Of a stretch of DNA of 64,000 nucleotides, positions 44,204 to 54,577 are shown in pieces (within the stretch, counting starts at the first letter, position 1; every line of letters begins with the position of its first letter). Where the stretch lies: NCBI RefSeq assembly GCF_024124545.1, contig NZ_JAMXSF010000006.1, positions 62,001 through 126,000 on the forward strand, read 5' to 3'. Source of the DNA: Pseudoalteromonas sp. XMcav2-N. GTDB lineage: Bacteria; Pseudomonadota; Gammaproteobacteria; Enterobacterales; Alteromonadaceae. A program made the translations under genes and the position numbers. The notes under the pieces are model-generated. The model was not told the origin of the DNA and searched no databases. It was given only the letters and a program-made list of their open reading frames with translations.

Positions 44204-46912
44204 ATGATAACGAAAATTTTTACCAAGATTTTTGGTAGCCGCAACGACCGAATGATTAAAAATCTGAGAAAAACGGTCGCCCTGATTAATGCCCTAGAAG
44301 AACAATATAAGGCGCTATCAGACGAAGAACTGCAAGCTAAAACCGCGGAATTCAGACAAAGATTTGAGCAAGGCACCAGCCTGGATGACATGCTGCCAGA
44401 AGCTTTTGCTACGGTGCGTGAAGCATCGACACGGGTATTTGGTATGCGTCACTTCGACGTACAAATGATCGGTGGTATTGTCCTGCATCAGGGTCGCATT
44501 TCTGAAATGCGTACTGGTGAAGGTAAAACACTCACTGCGACACTTCCTGCTTACTTAAATGGTTTGACAGGAAAAGGTGTGCACGTGATTACCGTGAACG
44601 ATTATCTTGCCAAGCGTGATGCCGAGAATAACCGCCCACTGTTCGAATTCTTAGGGCTCACCGTTGGCTGTAACGTGCCGGGTATGATGCCAGCTCAGAA
44701 AAAAGGAGCCTACGCAGCCGACATCACTTATGGTACCAACAACGAATTCGGGTTTGACTATTTGCGCGACAACATGGCGTTCAGCATTGAAGAGCGTGTT
44801 CAGCGTCCACTGCATTATGCTGTCGTGGATGAAGTTGACTCAATCCTGATCGATGAAGCCCGTACACCGTTGATTATTTCCGGTCCGGCAGAAGACAGCT
44901 CTGAGCTATACACTAAGATCAACACCATCGTACCTGAGCTGATCCTGCAGGAGAAGGAAGATGAAGAAGGGGTTGAAGGCGATGGTGATTTCACGCTCGA
45001 CGAAAAGAGCAAACAGGTTCACCTGACCGAGCGTGGTCAGGTTAAAGTGGAAGAATTACTGGTTAAAAATGGCCTGATTGAAGAAGGCGATTCGCTTTAC
45101 TCTGCGGGTAATATTACCCTGCTGAGCCATGTTTATGCGGCGCTGCGTGCACACAAGCTATATCAGAAAGACGTTGACTATGTTGTAAAAGACAATGAAG
45201 TCATCATTGTTGATGAGCACACGGGTCGTACTATGGAAGGGCGTCGCTGGTCAGAAGGCCTGCACCAGGCGGTGGAAGCCAAAGAGAATGTTCGTATTCA
45301 AAACGAAAACCAGACGCTGGCCTCCATTACGTTCCAGAACTACTTCCGTTTGTACGACAAACTGGCCGGGATGACAGGTACTGCCGATACAGAAGCGTTT
45401 GAATTCCAGTCAATCTACGGACTGGATACCGTGGTTATCCCGACCAACAAGCCGATGATCCGTGATGATCGTGCTGATCTCGTCTATCTGACTCAGGACG
45501 AGAAGTTTGAAGCCATTCTGGCCGATATCCGCGACTGTCAGAAACGCGGTCAGCCTGTACTGGTCGGTACGATTTCAATCGAAAGCTCTGAGTATTTGTC
45601 GCACTTCCTGCGTAAGGAAAAGATTGAACACAACGTACTGAATGCGAAATTCCACGCTCAGGAAGCGGATATCATTGCAGATGCTGGTTTACCCGGCAAA
45701 GTCACGATTGCAACCAATATGGCGGGTCGTGGTACGGACATCATGCTGGGTGGTAACTGGCAGAATGATGTGTCTAAACTCGACAACCCAAGCGATGCCC
45801 AAATTGATGACATCAAGGCACAGTGGCAGAAACGTCACGATGATGTATTGGAAGCTGGGGGTCTGCACATTATCGGTACTGAACGTCATGAGTCTCGTCG
45901 TATCGATAACCAGCTACGTGGTCGTTCTGGCCGTCAGGGTGATGCGGGTTCGAGCCGTTTCTATCTGTCAATGGACGACGCGCTCATGCGTATCTTCGCG
46001 GGCGAACGCATGACTAACATGATGCGTAAGCTTGGTATGCAACGCGGTGAAGCGATTGAACACCCGTGGGTTAACCGTGCGATTGAGAATGCACAGCGTA
46101 AAGTAGAAGCACGTAACTTTGATATTCGTAAGCAACTGCTTGAATATGATGATGTAGCCAACGACCAGCGTCGCGTGGTATATGAGCAGCGTAACGAGCT
46201 GCTGGAAGAAGGCGACATTTCTGAAACTATTTCTGCTATCCGTGGTGATGTAATTAATAGTGCGGTTGATCAATACATTCCGCCACAGAGCCTGGCTGAA
46301 ATGTGGGATATCCCTGGCCTGGAAGAGCGGCTGAAGAACGACTTTATGGTTGAATTACCGATTGCCAAATGGCTTGAGGAAGACAATAAACTATACGAAG
46401 AGCGTTTGCGTGAGCGTATCGGTGAGGAGATTGAAGCCGCATACAAGCAAAAAGAAGAGATGGTGGGTGCTCAGGTACTGCGTCAGTTCGAAAAGGCTGT
46501 CATGCTGCAAAGTCTGGATCAGCACTGGAAAGATCACCTTGCTGCGATGGATCACTTACGTCAGGGTATTCACCTGCGTGGTTATGCACAGAAAAATCCG
46601 AAACAGGAATACAAGCGCGAGTCGTTTGAGTTGTTCTCGGAAATGCTTGAAAACCTTAAAGTGGACGTTGTTGGTGTGTTGAGCAAAGTGCAGGTACGTG
46701 CTGAAGAAGATGTTGAAAAAGTAGAAGAGCAACATCGTCGCAGCGAGCAGGCACCGCGCCAGTATCAGCATGAAGAGTCAGCGCCAGTCGGTGGAGAAGC
46801 GCCTCAGGGTGCAGCGGTCGCGGCACGCACTGAACCTAAGGTAGGGCGCAACGAGCCGTGCCCGTGTAAATCAGGCAAAAAGTATAAACAATGTTGCGGT
46901 AAACTCTCTTAA
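44204..46912 (+). CDS. secA: preprotein translocase ATPase SecA
   Basis: This 902-residue motor ATPase drives unfolded preproteins through SecYEG. The Walker A is TGEGKT (Gly105-Lys108-Thr109). [11 protein letters not shown] is the Walker B region, and the [19 protein letters not shown] block of the second nucleotide domain is intact. The C-terminus carries the [13 protein letters not shown] zinc site that binds SecB and lipids, after a variable linker of about 50 residues. The length matches E. coli. A terminator follows before mutT. Confidence 0.99.
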   Translation: MITKIFTKIFGSRNDRMIKNLRKTVALINALEEQYKALSDEELQAKTAEFRQRFEQGTSLDDMLPEAFATVREASTRVFGMRHFDVQMIGGIVLHQGRISEMRTGEGKTLTATLPAYLNGLTGKGVHVITVNDYLAKRDAENNRPLFEFLGLTVGCNVPGMMPAQKKGAYAADITYGTNNEFGFDYLRDNMAFSIEERVQRPLHYAVVDEVDSILIDEARTPLIISGPAEDSSELYTKINTIVPELILQEKEDEEGVEGDGDFTLDEKSKQVHLTERGQVKVEELLVKNGLIEEGDSLYSAGNITLLSHVYAALRAHKLYQKDVDYVVKDNEVIIVDEHTGRTMEGRRWSEGLHQAVEAKENVRIQNENQTLASITFQNYFRLYDKLAGMTGTADTEAFEFQSIYGLDTVVIPTNKPMIRDDRADLVYLTQDEKFEAILADIRDCQKRGQPVLVGTISIESSEYLSHFLRKEKIEHNVLNAKFHAQEADIIADAGLPGKVTIATNMAGRGTDIMLGGNWQNDVSKLDNPSDAQIDDIKAQWQKRHDDVLEAGGLHIIGTERHESRRIDNQLRGRSGRQGDAGSSRFYLSMDDALMRIFAGERMTNMMRKLGMQRGEAIEHPWVNRAIENAQRKVEARNFDIRKQLLEYDDVANDQRRVVYEQRNELLEEGDISETISAIRGDVINSAVDQYIPPQSLAEMWDIPGLEERLKNDFMVELPIAKWLEEDNKLYEERLRERIGEEIEAAYKQKEEMVGAQVLRQFEKAVMLQSLDQHWKDHLAAMDHLRQGIHLRGYAQKNPKQEYKRESFELFSEMLENLKVDVVGVLSKVQVRAEEDVEKVEEQHRRSEQAPRQYQHEESAPVGGEAPQGAAVAARTEPKVGRNEPCPCKSGKKYKQCCGKLS

Positions 46913-46930
46913 GTTTTCAGCGACATTGAG

Positions 46931-46957
46931 AAAAAGCGACCTTGTGTCGCTTTTTTT
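46931..46957 (+). terminator. terminator after secA
   Basis: AAAAAGCGAC and GTCGCTTTTT form a perfect 10-bp stem around CTTGT, followed by T residues, 18 bases after the secA stop. mutT behind it may rely on readthrough or a promoter of its own. Confidence 0.85.
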
Positions 46958-46988
46958 ATCTCAGAAAAACAGATTATTAGAGTTAGAT

Positions 46989-47396
46989 ATGACTAAAAAA
47001 GTGGTGAATGTAGCTGTGGGTGTCATCATTCGGGATGCGCAGTTTTTTGTATGTAAACGGGCCAAAGAGCAGCATCAGGGTGGCCTGTGGGAGTTTCCTG
47101 GTGGCAAAATTGAATCGCAGGAAAGCGTGACTCAGGCATTGGCCAGAGAGTTGAAAGAAGAGATTGGTATTGACGTCCACGGTTCTGAACATTTACTGAC
47201 AATTGAGCATGACTATGGCGACAAACAGGTTAAACTGGAAGTACATAAGGTCGAAGATTTTTCGGGACAAGCGACAGGGCTGGAAGGGCAACCCAGCCAG
47301 TGGGTGAGCTGGGGTGAGTTAAAGCAACTGGCGTTTCCCGCAGCCAATGTGGCTATTCTGGACGCACTGGCGCAACAGTATAGTGCGCATCAGTAG
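46989..47396 (+). CDS. mutT: 8-oxo-dGTP diphosphatase MutT
   Basis: This 135-residue Nudix hydrolase removes oxidised guanine nucleotides from the pool. The Nudix box runs from Gly39 to Ile61 with all key residues (Gly39, Glu45, Arg53, Glu54, Glu57, Glu58, Gly60). WEFPGGKIE and the C-terminal WVSWGELKQLAFPAAN are typical of MutT. The start is ATG 46989: the longer frame from 46926 runs through the secA terminator. In E. coli mutT likewise follows secA. Confidence 0.95.
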   Translation: MTKKVVNVAVGVIIRDAQFFVCKRAKEQHQGGLWEFPGGKIESQESVTQALARELKEEIGIDVHGSEHLLTIEHDYGDKQVKLEVHKVEDFSGQATGLEGQPSQWVSWGELKQLAFPAANVAILDALAQQYSAHQ

Positions 47397-47436
47397 CAAC
47401 GGGCGTTGAGCAAAATTAATAGTAAGGATGATAAAA

Positions 47437-49506
47437 ATGAAAAAAATAGCAGTCACTGCCGCAGCGGTTGCGCTGGCACTGGGTCTGACTGGGTGTAGCG
47501 AGCAGGTGAAAACTGACGCACAAGCCGAAGTGATGCAAGCAGAGAGTACGCTGAACTCAGGGGTCGCACTAGACAATATAGATAGTACCGTACGGGCACA
47601 GGATGATTTCTACTACCATGTGAATGGCAAATGGTTAGCGCGTACCGAAATACCTGCAGACAAGTCAAATTATGGCTCATTCACTGAACTGTATGATGCA
47701 TCACAAAAAGCATTGCGTAAAACGCTGGAGCAGGCAGCCAGTAACGATCAGGCGAAGCCTGGCTCAGACGAAGCCAAGCTTGGCGATTTCTATCGCAGCT
47801 ACACCGATGAATTGGCACGCGAAGAGTTAGGTACTTCACCTCTGCAATCTTACCTTGCCCCTTTTCAGGCATTACAGAGTAAATCTGAGCTGCCAGTTTT
47901 ATTTGCTCGTGCCTTATCTCAGGGCGGCACGACGCCTTTAAGCTGGTATGCAAATAATGATGCCAAAAACTCCACAATGAATACGCTCTATTTGTGGCAA
48001 TCGGGTTTAGGCTTGCCGGACCGAGACTTTTACCTTCAGGATACGGAAAAGTTTACACAAATTCGTGCGCAATACAGCCAATACATTGAACGCCTGTTGC
48101 AGGTGATGGGCTATGATCAGCCTCGTGCTGAGCAGGCAGCGAAGCATATCATGGCACTTGAAACCGCGATGGCAGAAATACAGTGGTCACGGGTTGAAAG
48201 TCGGGATGCGGATAAAACCTACAACAAATTTCAGGTTGATACGCTCAATGCACAGTTGCCACATTTCGACATGGCGGCTTATTTGAAAGCGTTTGGCCTG
48301 ACTACCAATGAGCTAGTCGTGACTCAGCCTAGCTATCTGGAAGGGTTATCAGACCTAATCGGTAAAACAGATGTGGCTGCTTGGCGCGATTATCTGACCT
48401 TTCACTTTGCCAGTGATTATGCACAGCTGCTGCACAAAACAGCGGTTGACCTGAAGTTTAACTTCTATGGCAAAACACTGCGAGGGCTTGAAGAGCAGGC
48501 ACCGGTATGGAAGAAGGCCGTAAATGCCAGCAATGATGTACTGGGCGAGTTGCTGGGTAAGATCTATGTAAAAGAGTATTTTCCGCCGGAAGCCAAAGCC
48601 CGTATGGGTGAGCTGGTCGACAACTTGATTAAAGGTTTTGAACAGTCAATCAATGAACTGGAATGGATGAGTGAACAAACCAAGCAGGCCGCGAAGGTTA
48701 AACTCAGCAAGTTTACACCTAAGATTGGTTATCCGGACAAGTGGCGAGACTATTCAGGGTTAGAGATCAGTGCCGACGACCTGGTCGGCAACTATGTGCG
48801 CTACAATCAGTGGGCTTATCAGGATATGGTGAGTAAAGTTGACAAGCCAGTTGACCGTAGCGAATGGTTTATGACACCGCAAACCGTTAACGCTTACTAC
48901 AACCCGGTTAATAACGAAATTGTCTTCCCTGCTGCCATCCTGCAGCCGCCTTTCTTTAACCTGGAAGCCGATGATGCCGTTAACTATGGTGCAATTGGAG
49001 CTGTCATTGGTCATGAACTAGGTCATGGGTTTGACGATCAGGGCGCTAAGTATGATGGTGATGGCAACTTACGCAACTGGTGGAGTGAGCAAGATTTGGC
49101 TCAGTTTCAGGCGCGCAGCCAAAAGCTGGTTGAGCAGTATAACCAGTACCAGCCTTTTGAAGATGTAAGTGTAAACGGCGAGCTGACATTAGGCGAAAAC
49201 ATTGGTGACCTTGGTGGTCTAAGTGTGGCGTTAAAAGCGTATCAGCTATCTTTGCAAGGTAAGCCGGCTCCGGTGATTGATGGTTACACCGGTGAGCAGC
49301 GCTTCTTTATGGGATGGGCGCAGATCTGGCGTCGCAACTATCGAGATGAAGAGTTGCGTAATCGATTGATGACCGACTCGCACTCACCCAGCCACTATCG
49401 TGTTATTGGCGTGTTGCCCAATATGCCTGCGTTTTATGATGCGTTTGATGTCAAAGAAGGTGACAAAATGTATCTTAAACCGCAAGAGCGGGTCAAAATC
49501 TGGTAA
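47437..49506 (+). CDS. M13-family zinc endopeptidase, lipoprotein
   Basis: This 689-residue neprilysin/PepO-like metallopeptidase has a lipoprotein signal (LGLTGC, Cys22), so it is probably membrane-anchored in the periplasm, and it would cleave oligopeptides. The zinc site is HELGH (His526-Glu527, His530) with Glu587 in GENIGDLGG as third ligand. NAYYNPVNNEIVFPAAI is the substrate-binding Asn/Ala block. The C-terminus VKIW resembles the family's terminal CxVW but has no Cys. I chose ATG 47437 because AAGGA at 47424-47428 overlaps the other ATG (47428). It is a single-gene unit. Confidence 0.93.
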   Translation: MKKIAVTAAAVALALGLTGCSEQVKTDAQAEVMQAESTLNSGVALDNIDSTVRAQDDFYYHVNGKWLARTEIPADKSNYGSFTELYDASQKALRKTLEQAASNDQAKPGSDEAKLGDFYRSYTDELAREELGTSPLQSYLAPFQALQSKSELPVLFARALSQGGTTPLSWYANNDAKNSTMNTLYLWQSGLGLPDRDFYLQDTEKFTQIRAQYSQYIERLLQVMGYDQPRAEQAAKHIMALETAMAEIQWSRVESRDADKTYNKFQVDTLNAQLPHFDMAAYLKAFGLTTNELVVTQPSYLEGLSDLIGKTDVAAWRDYLTFHFASDYAQLLHKTAVDLKFNFYGKTLRGLEEQAPVWKKAVNASNDVLGELLGKIYVKEYFPPEAKARMGELVDNLIKGFEQSINELEWMSEQTKQAAKVKLSKFTPKIGYPDKWRDYSGLEISADDLVGNYVRYNQWAYQDMVSKVDKPVDRSEWFMTPQTVNAYYNPVNNEIVFPAAILQPPFFNLEADDAVNYGAIGAVIGHELGHGFDDQGAKYDGDGNLRNWWSEQDLAQFQARSQKLVEQYNQYQPFEDVSVNGELTLGENIGDLGGLSVALKAYQLSLQGKPAPVIDGYTGEQRFFMGWAQIWRRNYRDEELRNRLMTDSHSPSHYRVIGVLPNMPAFYDAFDVKEGDKMYLKPQERVKIW

Positions 49507-49524
49507 GTGTTTACTGCTATTATG

Positions 49525-49549
49525 GCCGCCAATTTTTGGCGGCTTTTTT
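49525..49549 (+). terminator. terminator after the M13 peptidase gene
   Basis: GCCGCCAA and TTGGCGGC form a GC-rich 8-bp stem around TTT, followed by six T, 18 bases after the stop. Confidence 0.88.
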
Positions 49550-49596
49550 GTATTAACTCTCTGAGGAAAAAGACGATATAGATCTTGTAAGGAAAA

Positions 49597-49614
49597 ATTG
49601 ATAGCGCTGTCATT
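49597..49614 (+). promoter_or_regulatory. palindromic operator (NagR-type) of the hexosaminidase gene
   Basis: An 18-base imperfect palindrome is centred on AGCGCT; its right half GCTGTCATT is identical to that of the site before the GlcNAc permease gene. The left half has three deviations from a perfect mirror. It overlaps the region expected for the promoter, since a TATGAT lies at 49625-49630. The LacI-family NagR of Alteromonadales controls such genes. Confidence 0.6.
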
Positions 49615-49681
49615 TTTTCTTCTATATGATGGTATTTACAACAATTTGAAGTTTGCGCTCAGCGCAGGTTAAGGAGCCGGA

Positions 49682-52267
49682 ATGAAAATACAGAAAAAAC
49701 TGCTCACCCGGGCCATCGCGGCCACGCTTTTAGTCCCGATGATGGCTAAAGCCACCTGGGATAATTCGCAACTGCAAGCCTTTACTGACAATACCACTTT
49801 TACATTTGCAATCGAAAGCAATTATCATAATGGCAGCAGCAGCTTTCTGGCTTCTATCACCTTACAAAACAACTCAAAGATAGCGTTACCTGCTGGTGAA
49901 AGCGACTGGCAGATCTACTTTCATTCCATCCGGAAGGTCGCGACTGAGCAGGCCAGTGGGCTGAAGTTTGAGCATGTAAATGGCGACTTACACCGGTTAG
50001 TGCCTACCAAAGCGTTTGCCGGGTTAAAGCCGGGCGAAAGCTTGACTATTCCCTATGAGGCCGCTGCCTGGATAGCCGCTTATACTGATTTTATGCCGCG
50101 GGCTTTTATGGTCAGTGGTGATAAACAGCCTGCTGTGTTTACCAATACAGACAGCGAAAACATGTTGGATTTTGTCGCGCCGATTGTTCGCGATAACCAA
50201 CTGGATCGGCACGCCGAGCCAAAAGACTTATCACCCCGTGCAACCGCGGCATGGCGTTATGAACAAAACCAGCAGACCGGCAAGCTGTCACGCGAAGATG
50301 CACTGAAACGCATTATCCCGAAGCCGATGGATGTTGATTTCAACCGCGGTTATGCTGATTTGTCCAGTCAGTGGCAGATCCGTTTTGCGGGCAGACTCAA
50401 AAGTGAAGTCGCGGTATTTCAGGAAGATCTGGCTGATTATGGCCTGACATTGGAAGCACAGCCGGATCATATTAGTGCCGGTAAAACCAAAACCATCTAT
50501 TTACAAGTGGAGGAGCAGGCCGACCTGGGCAGTGAGGGCTATCAGCTGGAAGTAGACGACGACAAAATTGTGATCACCGGCCATGACAATGCGGGTGTGT
50601 TTTACGGCATTCAGAGTTTGCTCGCGCTATTCCCAGCCGACCAACAAGGTCAGATCCAGGTGCCTAATGTTGAGATTAAAGATGCCCCGCGTTTTGGCTG
50701 GCGTGGCATGCACTATGACAACGGCCGTAACTATCATGGTAAAGAGGCGCTGTTCAAATTGGTCGAGCAGATGGGCCGTTACAAACTGAACAAGTTTCAC
50801 TGGCACTTTTCTGAAGATGAAGGCTGGCGACTTGAGATCCCAGGCTTGCCTGAACTGACGGAGATTGGCGCTCATCGCTGCTTTGATTTGCAGGAGCGTG
50901 AGTGTTTACTGACTCAGCTTGGCACCGGTCCGCATAAATCGGGTTCTGGCAATGGTTATCTGACCCGGGATGAGTTTGTTGAATTACTCAAGTTTGCCAA
51001 GGCGCGCCATGTTCAGATTATTCCTGAGATTGAAGGTCCGGGCCATGCTCGTGCATCGATTAAGGCAATGGAAGCGCGCTATCATACTCTGATGGAAGCG
51101 GGCAAACCGGAGCAGGCAAAAGCTTATCTGCTCAGCGACCCTCAAGACACCTCACAGTACATCACAGTACAGAATTATACCGATAACTCTATGAATGTCT
51201 GTCAGGACTCGACTTATGCATTCATTGAAAAGGTCACCTATGAGTTGCAAGGTATGTATCGTGAAGCCGGCACGCGCCTGACGAATCTGCATTTTGGTGG
51301 TGACGAAGTTGGGGCTGGCTCCTGGGTAGATTCGCCTGTGTGTCAGGCATTATTTGCCGATCCTAACAATGGCATTACTGGTCCAACCGACCTCAAGCCC
51401 TATTTTACACAGCGAGTCGCCACTTTGCTGGCAAAACGAGGAATTGCGCCGGGCGCCTGGGAAGATGGTCTGATGTATGACAAGGTCAATCCGTTTAACC
51501 GCGATGCATTTCCAAATGACGTTTTTACAGCCAACGTATGGGACAATATCTGGGAGTGGGGCGTGGCTGACAGGGCGCATCGTCTGGCCAATGATGGCTA
51601 TCAGGTGGTGTTGTCCCATGGCACGCACTTATACTTTGATCATCCTTATGAGCCACATCCGGCTGAGCGAGGTTACTATTGGGCAGCCCGCTACACGGAC
51701 AGCAAGAAGACTTTCAGTTACATGCCCGATGATGTCTATGCCAACGCCGATTTTACCCGCAGTGGGGAGGTCATTGAAAACTTAGAGGCCCTGGTTGGGC
51801 GTCCGCTACCAGAGCTTGAAAAGCCGGAAAATATTCTAGGTATTCAGGGGCAGGTCTGGAGTGAAACCATTCGCACTGAAGACCAGATGCAGGCGATGGT
51901 CTTTCCACGCTTGCTTGCGATGGCAGAGCGTGCCTGGCATAAAGCCGGCTGGGAAGGGGAGCGCCTGGATAATAAGCGCTTTGCGCAGGACTGGCACAGA
52001 TTCTCCGGTGCTCTGGCACTAAAAGAGCTGGCTAAGCTGGATAAAGCCGGTGTCAATGTGAACCTCCCCGTGCCGGGCGGTAAAGTGATTAATGGCCAGC
52101 TTCATGCGAACAGTGCATTCCCGTACTTAACCATTGAAGTGAGCCTTGATAATGGCAAGAGTTGGCAAATTTACACAGCTCCGATGAGTGTAAGTCAATC
52201 CGGTAGCGTATTATTACGTACCCGTTTAGGCGATAAAAAGTTTAGCCGCACCACAGGGTTAGACTAA
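49682..52267 (+). CDS. beta-N-acetylhexosaminidase (chitobiase, GH20)
   Basis: This 861-residue exported enzyme releases GlcNAc from chitobiose and short chitin oligomers. A signal peptide ends near AKA (residue 24). A carbohydrate-binding-like CHB_HEX N-terminal domain spans about 25-170, then the GH20 alpha/beta domain (about 215-335), the catalytic barrel (about 340-770) and a C-terminal domain. The catalytic pair is Asp541-Glu542 in HFGGDEVGAGSW. FHWHFSEDEGWRLEIPGL and IIPEIEGPGHARAS line the active site. The size and four-domain layout match chitobiases such as that of Serratia. The operator upstream and the permease downstream make a GlcNAc-uptake unit. Confidence 0.95.
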   Translation: MKIQKKLLTRAIAATLLVPMMAKATWDNSQLQAFTDNTTFTFAIESNYHNGSSSFLASITLQNNSKIALPAGESDWQIYFHSIRKVATEQASGLKFEHVNGDLHRLVPTKAFAGLKPGESLTIPYEAAAWIAAYTDFMPRAFMVSGDKQPAVFTNTDSENMLDFVAPIVRDNQLDRHAEPKDLSPRATAAWRYEQNQQTGKLSREDALKRIIPKPMDVDFNRGYADLSSQWQIRFAGRLKSEVAVFQEDLADYGLTLEAQPDHISAGKTKTIYLQVEEQADLGSEGYQLEVDDDKIVITGHDNAGVFYGIQSLLALFPADQQGQIQVPNVEIKDAPRFGWRGMHYDNGRNYHGKEALFKLVEQMGRYKLNKFHWHFSEDEGWRLEIPGLPELTEIGAHRCFDLQERECLLTQLGTGPHKSGSGNGYLTRDEFVELLKFAKARHVQIIPEIEGPGHARASIKAMEARYHTLMEAGKPEQAKAYLLSDPQDTSQYITVQNYTDNSMNVCQDSTYAFIEKVTYELQGMYREAGTRLTNLHFGGDEVGAGSWVDSPVCQALFADPNNGITGPTDLKPYFTQRVATLLAKRGIAPGAWEDGLMYDKVNPFNRDAFPNDVFTANVWDNIWEWGVADRAHRLANDGYQVVLSHGTHLYFDHPYEPHPAERGYYWAARYTDSKKTFSYMPDDVYANADFTRSGEVIENLEALVGRPLPELEKPENILGIQGQVWSETIRTEDQMQAMVFPRLLAMAERAWHKAGWEGERLDNKRFAQDWHRFSGALALKELAKLDKAGVNVNLPVPGGKVINGQLHANSAFPYLTIEVSLDNGKSWQIYTAPMSVSQSGSVLLRTRLGDKKFSRTTGLD

Positions 52268-52371
52268 TCACCCGGCTACGTCATCTCGGGGAAGGCATAT
52301 CGCTTTCCCCAGGTTGAAGACATTTGATTACAAAACTAACTAGAAAAAGGCCAAATTTTAACGTAAAGTTA

Positions 52372-52389
52372 AATGTCAGCGCTGTCATT
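52372..52389 (+). promoter_or_regulatory. palindromic operator (NagR-type) of the GlcNAc permease gene
   Basis: AATGTCAGC and GCTGTCATT form an 18-base palindrome broken at a single pair. The right half is identical to that of the operator before the hexosaminidase gene. It lies 138 bases before the permease ATG. Confidence 0.65.
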
Positions 52390-52526
52390 TTGGTTTTAGA
52401 TAGTTGAACCGCCGGTTTGAGGATGCGTTCATAAAGGCAGATAGCACAGAATATAATAATCCGGATTACTTTTAATTCGTTTTAATCCGACCTGTATTAA
52501 TCTTAATTAGCAACAAGAAGAGTTTT

Positions 52527-53828
52527 ATGGAAGCGACAGTGGAAAAAGATGACCTCGAAAAGCAAAGTGTCTGGTTACCAATGACACTTGCTGGCTCAAT
52601 GTTCTTTATATTGGGTTGTATCACCTGGTTAAATGGCGCCATCACGCCGTTTCTTCAGCAAATGCTGGAACTGAGTCCGCTACAGGCCTCTTTCATTATT
52701 TCCTCATTTTACATCGCAGTGACGGTTGCAGGTATTCCCTCAGCCATGCTAATAAAACGAGTTGGATACAAAAATGGCATGGCGATAGGGTGTGCTGTCA
52801 TGGCGTTTTCCGCATTGATGTATATTCCGGCAGCTAAAATGCAGATGATAGAGATCTTCTTGTTTGCACAGCTCATGATAGGGGTCGGACAGACTGTCCT
52901 TCAGACCGCTGTAAACCCATACGTTGTTAAAATGGGATCTGAGCGATCGGCTGCGGTCCGTGTCTGTATTATGGGCTTGCTGAATAAGTCTGCTGGCGTA
53001 ATAGTGCCCATAGTATTTGCTGCAGTGGTTGTCAGTGGTGTGGTGAACGAAGGTGAATCACTCAGCCAGGCTCAAAAAGATATGATGGCGAATAGCCTTA
53101 TCGCACCCTACCTGGCTATTGCTGGTCTGATTTTCTTGTTTGCTGCATTCGCTAAGTTTTCTCCTTTGCCTGATCTGGTTTTTGAAGAAGAAGGGCAAAC
53201 CAGTAAAGGTGAAGTTAAGGAGGCTTTGAGTCATCCTCACCTCGCACTAGGGGTTGTCGGTATTGCACTGTATGTTGCCGTAGAGGTGATCGCCGCTGAT
53301 ACCATTGGTTCTTATGCATTGCAGCTTGGTATTGCCGATTATTCTGTCATGACTTCTTATACTATGGGTTGTATGCTGATTGGTTATGCAATTGGCATTG
53401 CATTGATCCCACGTTTTATGTCACAACAAAATGCACTCGTCATGTCTGCAATCGCTGGTATTGTTACCGTTTTTGCTGTAGTTTTAGGGGACAATGATTC
53501 GACAGCCTTGGCAAATATTTTGCTTGTACCCTTTGGTGGTCCTCAGTTACCAGATCCACTCTTGTGTATTGCGCTGTTAGGCTTTGCTAATGCTATGGTT
53601 TGGCCAGCAATTTGGCCTCTCGCGCTTGATGGTTTAGGACGTTTAACGGGCACTGCATCAGGCCTGTTAATCATGGGAATAGCCGGCGGTGCACTAGGTC
53701 CTCTGTTGATTGGTGTTGGCAATGTTGCTGGGCTTGGTGCTCAGGGTGCGTACAGTTTAATGCTACCCAGCTATCTGTTTATTCTTTTCTATGCCTTAAA
53801 AGGTCACAAGATGAGAAGCTGGAAATAG
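52527..53828 (+). CDS. nagP: FucP-family N-acetylglucosamine permease
   Basis: This 433-residue major-facilitator protein has 12 membrane segments and the FucP-like start FILGCITWLNGAITPFL, with the QTVLQTAVNPYVV block in helix 4. That is the pattern of NagP, the proton-linked GlcNAc permease of Shewanella and relatives. It would import the GlcNAc released by the upstream hexosaminidase. The shared palindromic operator supports joint control. Glucose or other hexosamine transport cannot be fully excluded by sequence. The kinase and deaminase genes of the pathway are not in the window. A strong terminator follows. Confidence 0.85.
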   Translation: MEATVEKDDLEKQSVWLPMTLAGSMFFILGCITWLNGAITPFLQQMLELSPLQASFIISSFYIAVTVAGIPSAMLIKRVGYKNGMAIGCAVMAFSALMYIPAAKMQMIEIFLFAQLMIGVGQTVLQTAVNPYVVKMGSERSAAVRVCIMGLLNKSAGVIVPIVFAAVVVSGVVNEGESLSQAQKDMMANSLIAPYLAIAGLIFLFAAFAKFSPLPDLVFEEEGQTSKGEVKEALSHPHLALGVVGIALYVAVEVIAADTIGSYALQLGIADYSVMTSYTMGCMLIGYAIGIALIPRFMSQQNALVMSAIAGIVTVFAVVLGDNDSTALANILLVPFGGPQLPDPLLCIALLGFANAMVWPAIWPLALDGLGRLTGTASGLLIMGIAGGALGPLLIGVGNVAGLGAQGAYSLMLPSYLFILFYALKGHKMRSWK

Positions 53829-53871
53829 CGAACAGAATTTCTATCTGTAAAGTAGAAATAATCCCGTGTGT

Positions 53872-53897
53872 AATGCCACCGAAAGGTGGCATTTTTT
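53872..53897 (+). terminator. terminator after the GlcNAc permease gene
   Basis: AATGCCACC and GGTGGCATT form a perfect 9-bp stem with a stable GAAA tetraloop, followed by a T run. Confidence 0.92.
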
Positions 53898-54315
53898 ATG
53901 TCACTCCTTTATCTGCAAAACCTTTCAATTGTGCTTTCGCCGTATTAAGAAACCAGCCCAATTCTCTTACAGTATATGGAGAGCTTTTCAATACACTGAT
54001 TGCAATGACAGCGATATATTGACAGCATTAAATAATCGAATTTTTTATAAATTTTAACAGCTTGAATTCATAAATAAAAAAGTTAATGATTGTTGCCAGT
54101 GAACTCTGAGTAGAAGAAAAAGGCTGCAAAAGATAGCCGAAGTGCAACGGGTTTGCACTAAACAGTATCGATACTTTCAACGAATGATGTCTTACAGTAG
54201 CACCAAATAAATAGCGAGCTTATCAAAATCAGGAAAATCTACTCGGAATGAACAACACCATTGATATCAATGTATTGACCTGTGAGATATAATCGATGAG
54301 GTTTGGATTAAAAAG
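53898..54315. other. gene-free stretch between permease terminator and tRNA
   Basis: About 420 bases, AT-rich, without a credible open frame or structured RNA that I can see. The last part lies downstream of the tRNA-His gene on the opposite strand and contains no clear terminator hairpin for it. Confidence 0.5.
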
Positions 54316-54392
54316 TGGGGCGACTGACGAGGCTTGAACTCGCGACAACCGGAATCACAATCCGGGGCTCTACCAACTGAGCTACAGCCGCC
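54316..54392 (-). tRNA. tRNA-His (anticodon GTG)
   Basis: On the minus strand a 77-base cloverleaf can be folded. The 5' end GGCGGCTG includes the extra G(-1), which pairs with C73, a hallmark of tRNA-His. The D arm is AGCTCAGTTGGTAGAGC. The anticodon stem CCGGA/TCCGG encloses TTGTGAT. The T arm loop is GTTCAAG, and CCA is encoded. One G-U pair occurs in the acceptor stem. No other tRNA is adjacent, whereas in E. coli hisR lies in a cluster. Confidence 0.97.
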
Positions 54393-54577
54393 ACAAAAGA
54401 TAAGAACACCTTTGCTGGTGTGGCGCGCATAATACATAAAAACGTGGGCTTTGCAAAGGGTTAAATTAAAAAAATCTCAAAGAAGTTCGTTGAGTATCCC
54501 CGACTTGTACAGCTAATATTCATACTGGCTGGGTAAAATCGCCCCGCTATCTCACTCAAGTGCTTACAGGAGTCACT

